NCBI GenBank assembly: GCA_035946955.1
Contig: DASYYE010000065.1
Span: forward strand, 1 to 29,202
Length of the DNA stretch: 29,202 nucleotides
Source: DASYYE01 sp035946955
GTDB lineage: Bacteria > Actinomycetota > Actinomycetes > Streptosporangiales > Streptosporangiaceae
Direction of reading: 5' to 3'
Shown here: piece after piece, positions 1 to 7,900 of the stretch
Numbering within the stretch: position 1 is the first letter of the stretch
Layout: every line of letters begins with the position of its first letter
Position numbers and translations under genes: made by a program
The notes under the pieces: model-generated
Seen by the model: only the letters and a program-made list of their open reading frames with translations
Database searches by the model: none
Told to the model about the DNA's origin: nothing

Positions 1-348
1 TGCGCACGGCCACGTGGGGAGGACGTGTTCTATGTCCCGGGTGGCAAGCGGGAGGGCGCCGAGACCGACCTGCAGACACTGCTGCGTGAGGTCAGCGAAG
101 AACTGACGGTCGCGCTGCTGCCCGCGACCGTGACACACGTAGGCACCTATGAGGCGCACCAGCCACACGGCCACCCCGACGGCGCGCTGGTGCGCATGAG
201 CTGTTACACGGGGGAGTACTCGGGGACACTGGCTGCCAGCGGCGAGATCGAGGAGCTCGCCTGGTTCTGCTATGCCGACCGCCCCCGGGTACCCCTGGTC
301 GACCAGTTGCTCTTTGACGACCTCAAAGCCGTCGGCGGGCTGCACTGA
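1..348 (+). CDS. Nudix hydrolase, 5'-truncated by the window edge
   Basis: The reading frame is open from base 1, so the start lies outside the window; 115 residues remain. A complete Nudix box is visible: G-x5-E (GKREGAE), seven residues, then REVSEEL. This is the metal-binding loop that hydrolyses nucleoside diphosphates linked to another moiety. The substrate cannot be told from this fragment. The piece ends with a normal TGA, and an IS607-type element follows within about 60 bases, so the transposon sits just behind this gene and does not break it. The family assignment is firm; the specific function is unknown. Confidence 0.85.
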   Translation, partial: CARPRGEDVFYVPGGKREGAETDLQTLLREVSEELTVALLPATVTHVGTYEAHQPHGHPDGALVRMSCYTGEYSGTLAASGEIEELAWFCYADRPRVPLVDQLLFDDLKAVGGLH

Positions 349-373
349 CGTTCGGCTTAGGCTCACCAATTTC

Positions 374-409
374 GTTAGTTATCCTTAGTTTTATGCATGT
401 ATAGTTAGT
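374..409 (+). repeat. Three TTAGT repeats at the left end of the IS607 element
   Basis: GTTAGT occurs at 374-379 and 404-409, with CTTAGT at 384-389 between them, so the starts are 10 and 20 bases apart. The spacing puts the copies on one face of the helix. They lie immediately upstream of tnpA in an AT-rich stretch that is unusual for this DNA. They could be TnpA binding sites at the left end, or part of the tnpA promoter. This role is inferred from position and phasing only. Confidence 0.4.
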
Positions 410-411
410 GT

Positions 412-1035
412 GTGGAGTTGCTGCGTATGTCCAAGGCTGCGGGGCGTCTGGGTGTCCATCCGATGACGCTTCGCCAGTGGGCGATCGACGGCAAGATCCC
501 CTTCTGCTGGGTCGGCCGGGAGCGCCGGTTCTCCTCGGTCGATGTGGAGAACATGAAACGTGGCAGCGGCTCCGTGGCCTCCGGCCCCCGGCTGGAGTTG
601 CTGTATACGCGGGTGTCCGGCTCGTCTGGGCACGAGTCCTCTCTTGCCGCGCAGGAGGAGGAGCTGCGGGCCACCGCGACCGGCGAGGTTGTGAAGGTTG
701 TCAGGGACCACGGGTCTGGCCTGCAGGAGAACCGGCCCGGTCTCAACCGTGTGCTGGCGATGGTCTCCGGCGGCAGCGTGACTGTGGTCCGGGTGACGCA
801 TGAGGACCGGCTCGCCCGGTTCGGTGTGGGCTGGCTCAGGCGCCTGTTTGCCGTGTACGGCGTCACGCTGGAGGTACTGCACCCGAAGCAGTCCGGTGGC
901 CGGGATGAGCTCCTCGAAGACTTCGTGTCCCTGGTCACCACCTTCGCTGGGCGTTTGTACGGGATGCGGTCGGCGGAGGCGCGTAAGCGGCTGCTCTCCG
1001 AGACCGGCCAGTGCGCGGGGGATGGTGCCGCGTGA
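412..1035 (+). CDS. tnpA: IS607-family serine recombinase (TnpA)
   Basis: The protein has 207 residues. Residues 4-50 form a MerR-like helix-turn-helix that begins with the pattern seen in IS607 TnpA (MSKAAGRLGVHPMTLRQWA). It is followed by a serine-recombinase catalytic domain. The nucleophile is Ser69 in YTRVS, and the conserved EDRLARFG block near residue 130 carries catalytic arginine. The domain order HTH first, catalytic second is reversed compared with ordinary resolvases and is diagnostic of IS607. Translation starts at GTG 412. The stop TGA overlaps the tnpB start in GTGA (1032-1035), so the two genes are translationally coupled. The enzyme would excise and integrate the element through a double-stranded circular intermediate with little target specificity. 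Confidence 0.88.
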   Translation: MELLRMSKAAGRLGVHPMTLRQWAIDGKIPFCWVGRERRFSSVDVENMKRGSGSVASGPRLELLYTRVSGSSGHESSLAAQEEELRATATGEVVKVVRDHGSGLQENRPGLNRVLAMVSGGSVTVVRVTHEDRLARFGVGWLRRLFAVYGVTLEVLHPKQSGGRDELLEDFVSLVTTFAGRLYGMRSAEARKRLLSETGQCAGDGAA

Positions 1036-3053
1036 GCCGAAGACTCCAGCTCGCTGAAGGTGAGACCGCCCGCACCGCGTGTGCCCCTGTCATGCTGCGC
1101 GCCGGGGTGGACGAGGAGACCGGCGAGCTCCTGCCCACCGCTGTGCTGGCACAGCGCGCCAGATGGGCCGCTGACCTGGTGTCCGGTTTGGCCGCCGGGC
1201 TGGTGACCGGGCACTGGAATGCCGCTGATGTGGATTTACTCGCCTCGGGCGAAGACACGGCGGGCCGCAGGCTGCCCCCGCAGGCGTGGATGGCGCTTCG
1301 CCGTCTGGGGTGGACTGCTGCTGTGCCGGAAGGCATTCGCGTCAATGACCGCATCGTCCGCATGGCCCAGGAGGCGGCCGGGCGTGCTTTGCGGTCGGTG
1401 AAGTGGCGCGCCGACCTGACCGCCGGAATCCTGGCCACGTGGCCTGTGGATCCTGCCGGGCGCACGGCTGGGGAGTGGGAGGCGGTGCGTAAGGCAGTGC
1501 CGGGCGGGCAGTACCTGCCGTCTAGCGTCATCAAGTCCCGCACCCGGCAGGTCGCCGCATTTAACGCCAGGCACGGCCGGATGCCTGGTGATGTGTTCGA
1601 GGTGGAGGCCGCACCCCGGACCACGCCGATACTCGTGCTGTCGGCCTGTGACAGGCAGCAGGCCACCATTGCCCGGCACGAGGGTGACCCTGGCCGGGCG
1701 CTGCTGCGGCTGCAGTTGCCCACCCGCCCCGACCCGCGGTCCTACCGGGACTGGAGGTGGGTCACCTGCCCCATCGCCCTGCCGCCGACGGTCCCCCCCA
1801 ACGCGGTGCTGCACCTGCCGACCCTGCGCATCCACCAGGGCCGCGTCCGCGCCGGCTTCGCCTTCAGCCACCCCGTCCCCAAGCCGGCCCGCACCGGGCA
1901 CACGGTCGCGCTGGGCGTGGACTGGGGCCTCAACACCCTGCTGTCCGCAGGCGCGGCCCGTCTCCACCGCAGCGGGCGCATCACCGCGCTCGGCGCCGGC
2001 GCCATGTTCCGCGCCGCGGGTGTCCTCGCGAAGCAGCACCGGCTCCGCCGCCACAGCGAGCGGCTGCATGCCAAGGCCAGCCGGTACCAGCGGCTGTCCG
2101 GCGGCGCCACCGGGCACCCACTCGCCGCCAAACACCAGACCCTCACCCGCGAGATCCAGCATGTCTGCGACCGGCGCTCGAACCTCAACGGCGCCCTCGC
2201 GTGGTCTGCCGCGCGCTGGGCTGTGGACCAGGCCATCGCTGCCACAGCCACCGTGATCTATGTCGAAGACCTCCGCTCCATGGAAGCGCGGGGCATGGGC
2301 CGCACCACCAACACACGCCTGTCCCAGCAGGTCCGCGGGCAGATCGTGGACCGGATGCGGCACCTGGCCGCCGAAACAGGCATCGCCGTCGTGACGGTCC
2401 CCGCGCGGAACACCTCCAAGCACTGCCCACAGTGCCTGGTCCCGCTGCGGCATTGCAAAGCCCCCGACCGGCCGGCCACACCGGGCTGGAAGTGGGCGGT
2501 CTGCGGCTCCTGCAGCTACCAGGGCGACCGCGACATGGGCGCGTGGAAACGCATCGCCGCACGCGGCCTCACCCACCAAGCCAAGACCGTGACGGACCCC
2601 ACCAGCAAAGCCACGGCCATCCGCTCGACCGTGGACAGCCTCGAAGCCAAGGCCATCATCACCCCGGCCGCCAAGACCAGCCGGGACCGGTCCAAGACCG
2701 GGCCCACCAGGCGCAAGACAGCACGCCCGGCGCCCAGGCGACACCGGGCACCCTCCCCCACCGGCCCATCGGGCCCGGCGGGCCAGCGTCCGGAGGGACA
2801 CGCCCACACGGACCGGACCCGGCTGCCCCGCGCAGCCAACCGGCACCAGGGCGCGACGGCAATCAGCACACCCACCACCGGCCACCAGCCGCGAGGAGCA
2901 ACGCTGGGCGCGGGCTTCCACCTGCACGCCCACGCCACCCCTCCACGGTGGGAAACCCCACGCCAGACACTACGTCCGACATGGGACCGCTTAACTGATC
3001 AGAGACGCTCATCCCAGTTGCCCCGCGCAAGCCACAGGAGCGTGCCGCGATGA
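1032..3053 (+). CDS. tnpB: TnpB-type RuvC nuclease, unusually long
   Basis: I chose GTG 1032 because it overlaps the tnpA stop in GTGA and follows a GGGGGA ribosome site; this gives 673 residues. Split RuvC residues are visible: Asp297 (GVDWG), Glu412 (YVED) and Asp501 (GDRDMGA). A CPQC...CGSC zinc finger lies between the last two. TnpB proteins are RNA-guided nucleases, ancestors of Cas12, that help the transposon persist. Typical TnpBs are near 400 residues. This one has about 150 extra N-terminal residues before the wedge/RuvC part and a 165-residue Arg/Pro/Thr-rich tail after the catalytic core. Third codon positions are mostly G or C up to about 2890-2935 and then turn A/T-rich, so the last 35-40 codons are probably run-through into non-coding DNA. 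The stop overlaps the VWA start in ATGA. Confidence 0.85.
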   Translation: MSRRLQLAEGETARTACAPVMLRAGVDEETGELLPTAVLAQRARWAADLVSGLAAGLVTGHWNAADVDLLASGEDTAGRRLPPQAWMALRRLGWTAAVPEGIRVNDRIVRMAQEAAGRALRSVKWRADLTAGILATWPVDPAGRTAGEWEAVRKAVPGGQYLPSSVIKSRTRQVAAFNARHGRMPGDVFEVEAAPRTTPILVLSACDRQQATIARHEGDPGRALLRLQLPTRPDPRSYRDWRWVTCPIALPPTVPPNAVLHLPTLRIHQGRVRAGFAFSHPVPKPARTGHTVALGVDWGLNTLLSAGAARLHRSGRITALGAGAMFRAAGVLAKQHRLRRHSERLHAKASRYQRLSGGATGHPLAAKHQTLTREIQHVCDRRSNLNGALAWSAARWAVDQAIAATATVIYVEDLRSMEARGMGRTTNTRLSQQVRGQIVDRMRHLAAETGIAVVTVPARNTSKHCPQCLVPLRHCKAPDRPATPGWKWAVCGSCSYQGDRDMGAWKRIAARGLTHQAKTVTDPTSKATAIRSTVDSLEAKAIITPAAKTSRDRSKTGPTRRKTARPAPRRHRAPSPTGPSGPAGQRPEGHAHTDRTRLPRAANRHQGATAISTPTTGHQPRGATLGAGFHLHAHATPPRWETPRQTLRPTWDRLTDQRRSSQLPRASHRSVPR

Positions 3054-4327
3054 GTGCCCCCAGCTTTGCCGTCGAGGTCTCCCAGAACGAATACCTCCCA
3101 GTCGGCGCCCGCCAGGTCCATGCCATTGTGACGGTGACGTCGGCGGCCGGCTCGGTGGCTGACGCGCCACCCGCCGCGGAGGTCATCATCATCGACCGCT
3201 CCGGGTCGATGGCCAGGGGGGCGAAGATCGGCCAGGCACGGGACGCGACCGCTGCCGCCGTTGACGTCATCCGCGATGGCGTCGCATTCGCTGTGCTGGC
3301 GGGCGCCTCTGGGGCCCGGCCGGTCTACCCGAAAGACGGCACCATGGCGATCGCTGACGCGCGGACCAGGCAGGCCGCCAAGGGCTCGGTGGCCCGGCTG
3401 GACGCAGGCGGCGGGACCGCCATCGGGAAGTGGCTGCTCCTCGCCCGTGACGTCTTCCAGACGCGGGAAGACCCGCTGCGGCACGCGATCTTGCTCACCG
3501 ATGGCCTGAACGGCCAGTTCCCCGGCAGGCTCGCGGCCGCGATCAGCCAGTGCGAAGGGGTGTTCAGGTGCGACTGCCGGGGCGTGGGGACCGACTGGAA
3601 CGTGAATGAGCTGCGCAAGATCTCCACCGCGCTGATGGGCACCGTCGACATCGTGCCGGACCCGGCCGGGCTGACCGCTGACTTCCAGGCGATGATGCAG
3701 GCGTCGATGTCCAAGGAGGTCGCCAATGTCGCGCTGCGGGTCTGGACGCCGCAGCATGCCACGCTGCGGTTCATCAAGCAGGTCGCGCCCACCGTCGAGG
3801 ACCTCACCGCCAGGCGCGCAGCGGCGGCACCACAGGCAGGCGACCACCCGACCGGCGCATGGGGCACCGAGACCCGCGACTACCACCTGTGCGTGGACGT
3901 CGAACCGGGCGCACCGGGCCAGGAGATGCTCGCAGCCCGGGTCAGCCTGGTCCACAACACGGCATCCGGCCCGCAGACCCTCGGCCAGGGCCTTGTCCGG
4001 GCCCTCTGGACCGAGGATGAGGCGCTGACGACCCGGATCGACCGCCAGGTCGCCCACTACACGGGACAGGCCGAACTCGCCCAGGTCATCCAGGACGGGC
4101 TCGCGGCCTGCAAGACAGGCGACGATGGCACCGCCGCCGCCAAGCTGGGCCGCGCGGTCCTGCTCGCCCACTCCTCCGGCAACGAGGACACAGCCAGGCT
4201 GCTGGCCAAGGTGGTCGACGTTGTCGACGCGGCCACCGGGACCGTCCGCCTCAAGCCCACAGTGGCCGATGCGGACGAGATGGCGCTCGACACCAGGTCC
4301 ACCAAGACCGTCCGCGTCAAGAAGTGA
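3050..4327 (+). CDS. VWA-domain protein, TerY-like
   Basis: The protein has 425 residues. It starts at ATG 3050 behind AGGAG. A von Willebrand factor A domain fills roughly residues 40-210 with a complete metal site: Asp49-x-Ser51-x-Ser53 (DRSGS), Thr123 (GGTAIG) and Asp151 (LLTDG). The second half looks like an all-beta plus helical region that I do not recognise. There is no signal peptide or membrane segment, so it should be cytosolic. VWA proteins of this kind act as metal-dependent protein-binding modules, and TerY-like ones occur with PP2C phosphatases and kinases in stress or phage-defence triads. No phosphatase or kinase is present here. The stop overlaps the next start in GTGA, so it is coupled to the LysE-type exporter. 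Confidence 0.8.
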   Translation: MSAPSFAVEVSQNEYLPVGARQVHAIVTVTSAAGSVADAPPAAEVIIIDRSGSMARGAKIGQARDATAAAVDVIRDGVAFAVLAGASGARPVYPKDGTMAIADARTRQAAKGSVARLDAGGGTAIGKWLLLARDVFQTREDPLRHAILLTDGLNGQFPGRLAAAISQCEGVFRCDCRGVGTDWNVNELRKISTALMGTVDIVPDPAGLTADFQAMMQASMSKEVANVALRVWTPQHATLRFIKQVAPTVEDLTARRAAAAPQAGDHPTGAWGTETRDYHLCVDVEPGAPGQEMLAARVSLVHNTASGPQTLGQGLVRALWTEDEALTTRIDRQVAHYTGQAELAQVIQDGLAACKTGDDGTAAAKLGRAVLLAHSSGNEDTARLLAKVVDVVDAATGTVRLKPTVADADEMALDTRSTKTVRVKK

Positions 4328-4962
4328 CCCGGGCCGTGCTGAGCGCCATCCTGACATTTGTGCCCGCCGCCGCGCTCCTGGTGGTCGCACCGGGACCGGA
4401 CAGCCTGCTGGTGCTGCGCAACTCCGCCCGGGGCGGCCACCGTGCTGGCCTGGCCACCGCCGCGGGGACGGTCACCGGACTGCTGGTCTGGGCTGGGGTG
4501 GCCGCGCTCGGCCTGGCGGCGCTGCTGCGCGCCAGCGAGATCGGGTACACGGTCCTGCGGTGGGCCGGGGCGGCGTATCTGCTGTTCGTGGGTTCACGGT
4601 TGCTGTTGGGCGGCGGCAAAGGCCAGGCCAGTGCCGAGGCGGCCGGCCCGGCGGCCCACCGCGGGAAGTGGGCCGACTACCTGAGCGGGGTTGGCACGAA
4701 CCTCTTCAACCCCAAGGTCGGGGTCTTTTTCGTCAGCTTCCTGCCGGCCTTCATACCCAAGGGGATCCCAGCAGCGCCGCTGGCCCTCCTGCTGGGCGGG
4801 GTCTACCTGGCAGAGGGCACGACGTGGCTGACCGCGCTCGCCCTGCTCGGCAACAGGCTCAACACGGTCATGACCCGCCCCAGGGTACGGCGCCGAGTGG
4901 AGAGGCTGACCGGGCTCGTGATGGTCGGTTTTGGCGTGCGGCTCGCGATCGAGCGGCGCTGA
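4324..4962 (+). CDS. LysE/RhtB-family amino-acid exporter
   Basis: The protein has 212 residues and starts at GTG 4324, overlapping the VWA stop by four bases. The N-terminus carries the family signature APGPDSLLVLRNSARGG. Hydrophobic segments at about residues 5-20, 38-62, 70-95, 130-150, 155-175 and near the end fit the usual six helices of LysE translocators. The family exports amino acids such as lysine, threonine or homoserine lactones by proton exchange; the substrate here is unknown. Coupling to a VWA protein is odd for a metabolite exporter and may be operon convenience. Only ten bases separate its stop from the stop of the convergent helicase gene. Confidence 0.82.
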   Translation: MTRAVLSAILTFVPAAALLVVAPGPDSLLVLRNSARGGHRAGLATAAGTVTGLLVWAGVAALGLAALLRASEIGYTVLRWAGAAYLLFVGSRLLLGGGKGQASAEAAGPAAHRGKWADYLSGVGTNLFNPKVGVFFVSFLPAFIPKGIPAAPLALLLGGVYLAEGTTWLTALALLGNRLNTVMTRPRVRRRVERLTGLVMVGFGVRLAIERR

Positions 4963-4971
4963 CCCGCCGCT

Positions 4972-7900
4972 TCAGCGGGGCTGGGCTGCGTAGCTGAGGT
5001 AGCGCCGCAGGTGTCTCAGCCCATCAGCGGTGACCTGCTCGGGGATGTCCTCGGCGCAGATGCTGCTGAGGACTTCCGTGCGGTAGCGGGCGCGGGTGAC
5101 CGCGACGTTGAGCCTGCACCAGCCGCCCTCCTGGCTGAGCGGCCCGAAGTCCAGGTCTACCTCGCCCCTCTCGTCAGGGCCGTAGCCGATGGACACGACC
5201 ACCACGTCACGCTCATCGCCCTGCACGGACTCGACGTCCTTGACGAAAAAGCCGCGCAGCCGGTCGGTGGTGAAGAACCTGTCCAGCTCCGGGCGCTGCT
5301 CGCGGGCCTTGCCGAGCGCCGCCTCGATGGCGTCCACCTGGGCCTGGCCAAAGGCCACCACGCCCAGGCTGAGGTCCGGGCGCGTGTCGAAGTGGTGGAT
5401 GACCCGCTGCGCCACCCGTGCCGCCTCGTCCGGGTTGTCTCTGCGGGTTCCCCGTCTGCAGACACCCTTGCCGTACAGCAGCGCCAGGCCGGCCTCAGGG
5501 CCGCCAGTGGGCAACGGCACCAGGCGGTCCTGGTAGTACATGGCATTGGAGAACGCGATGAGCGACTCGTGCCGGGAGCGGTAGTGCCAGCGCAGGCCGA
5601 GGTCACCGAATACGCCCGACTCCTTGACGAGGTCGAAGACCGATGCCACGTCGCTGGTTCCGCCGGCCCTCGCCGCAGGGACCCGGCTGTCAACGCTGCC
5701 GCCACGGCAGCCCAGCCTGGCCGGTGGCAACTGTTTCTGGTCACCCGCCAGGACCAGAGCGTCCCCGCGGTACATGCAGCTGAGCGCGTCAGCCGGGCTG
5801 AGCAGGCTCGCCTCGTCGACGATCACGACATCGAACGCCATGCTGGCGGGCAGGTGCTGGCTGACGCCCAGCGGGTTCGCCAGGACGCACGGCTTGGCCG
5901 CCTGGGCGACGCCGCGGAAGTGCGCGAGCAGTTCCCGCACCGGCATACGTTTGCGCAGGGCCGCCTGCAGCTGGCTGACGGCGGCCTCGCCAGCGTCACC
6001 GCTTGGGTGGCGGGCCTGGCAGGCGTCCCTGACGTCTTCGGCAGCCGCCGACATCAGCAGGCTGTCCAGCCGCTGCCATTCAGCGGCTAGCTCGTCAGGG
6101 CCCACCATCCGCAGCGGGGTGAGGAAGGGGTCGGTCCGTATCTGGTGGTCGGCCCACTCCTGCAGCAGCGCCCGTTCGACCACGTCGGGCACCAGTGCCG
6201 CTGCCATCTGTTCCCCGACGCAGAAATCGACCACCGGGTCCAGGCCGAGGGCAGCCAGCTGGCCCCGCGCCGCCTGGTACGCATGCCACTCGTCACGTCC
6301 GCTGGTGTCGTTGAACAGTGCTTCCAGCAGGCGGTTGCCACCCTCGTAGTCGTCGAGCTCGGCGGCCAGCTCGGTGCGGCGGTCGGGGCTGAAGGCTGAC
6401 AGCAGAGCCGCGCACGCCTCGCGCCACGCACGCGCGGCTTCCGGCAGCCGCTCGGTGGGAACAGCGCTTTCGGCCGCATTGAGGTAGTCCGGTGTGAGCG
6501 GCGCCAGCCCGCCGGTGATCATCACGCGGAGCTGCCGTGCCCACTCCACGCCGTCCCGCAGCGCCCTGAAGTTGGTGGCAGCCCCCGCGTACTGCCTCCC
6601 GAAATGCTCTCGGAAGACCGCGTCCCGCGCGGCCAGCTGCGCGTTCGCCTCCTCGGCCGCCTCCCGCAAGCTCATGAGGTGGTGTGCCTGGCCAACGGTG
6701 AGCTGCCTGCCAACCGCCCGGCTGACCGTGCGGGTGACCTCGCTCGCGGTGTGCAGGGGATCCAGGTGGGCGCGCAGCCACCGGATCGCGGCGGTGACCG
6801 CGCCGTTCAGCAGTTCCGGGGGCAGAGCGGTGGGTGACGGCGCATGGCCCGACTGCCAGGCCGACAGCTCACGCCGGAACTCCTCCGCTACGCTGGCCAT
6901 CCCCGGGTTCGGTGCGGTGTCCACACAGATGTAGTCCGCGGCCCGGGAGAGGCCCTGCCCGCGGGCGCAGCGCAGCGCGGTGGCGGCGGTCGAGAGTGCC
7001 CGGCCGAGCCGGGCGAAGTCCGTGGCGCGGCCAGCGTAGTGCGGGCCGAGCAGGGCGGCGTGACTGACCTCGGCGACGTCGAGCGCTTGCGCGGCGTACT
7101 GCCAGGCGGCCGCCAGCCCGAGATGCTGCAGCGCCCGCTCCTCGCCCACCCCAGGTCTGGTGAAGGCCGCGACGGTCTTCCGGTCGGCCCGGTACTCCCC
7201 GGACAGTTTGCCGAGACCGCGGTAGTCGTTCGCGAACCGCTGTGCCAGCCCGCCCACGTTGAGGCGCAGCGCGTCCGGCGTGAAGTACGCGCTGGCCTCA
7301 GCTTCCGCTTGTGCCAGTGTGCGGTGGGCATCGTAGATGATCTGCGCGGCATTGCTGGCCGCCCGGTAACCCGCGACCGACAGCCAGGCCCGTTCCGGGC
7401 GGTCAGACTCCGCGGCCAGCCGGGCAAGGGACAGCAGGTCGTTGGCGTCGGTGAAGGTCTCTGGCGAGTGCAGGCCGAGGCTGCCGGCCAGCCGGGCCAG
7501 TGCGTTGTGCCAATCGTCCAGCCGGTCAGCCGCGGCGGAGAACTGCTGTGCCAGCCCGTTGATCTGGCTCTCCGTCATGTGGCTCAGGTCCGGGCAGGCC
7601 GGGTCCAGCGTGGTCAGGGCACCCATGTCGACCACGGGCAACGTGTCTGGCCGGGGTATCGCCGGCCAGTCGACCCCGGCTGCCTCCGACGCCTGGCTCT
7701 CCCGCTCGGTGATCGCGGTAAGGGTGACGACGAGCTGGGCGACCGCCACATCCAGCACATCGAATGTCTCCGATGTCAGCCACTCGTCCGGCAGCCCTTC
7801 GGGCCAGCTCAGCAGGTGGTCGAGCAGCCGGGTCAGGGCGGGCGCGTCCGACGGGCGGGTCAGCCCGGTGGCATCGGCCAGCAGCTGGTTGGGGCGGGCC

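Larger units (their letters stand above)
357..2990 (+). mobile_element. IS607-family transposon (tnpA-tnpB); ends approximate
   Basis: A MerR-HTH serine recombinase directly coupled to a TnpB gene is the defining layout of IS607 elements. These elements have no terminal inverted repeats and make no target duplication, so the ends cannot be fixed by eye. The left end must lie between the Nudix stop (348) and tnpA (412), in an AT-rich stretch. The right end must lie before the VWA gene (3050). G/C at third codon positions in the tnpB frame fades after about 2935, which suggests the boundary is near there. The coordinates given are estimates. Confidence 0.6.

Noticed and set aside
1236..2933. 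Long open frame of 565 codons on the minus strand opposite tnpB
   Set aside because: It is the antisense shadow of a GC-rich gene; the plus strand has the RuvC motifs.
4966..4980. Terminator between the exporter and helicase genes
   Set aside because: Only a 4-bp CCGC-TTCA-GCGG stem can be drawn without bulges; too weak to list as a feature.
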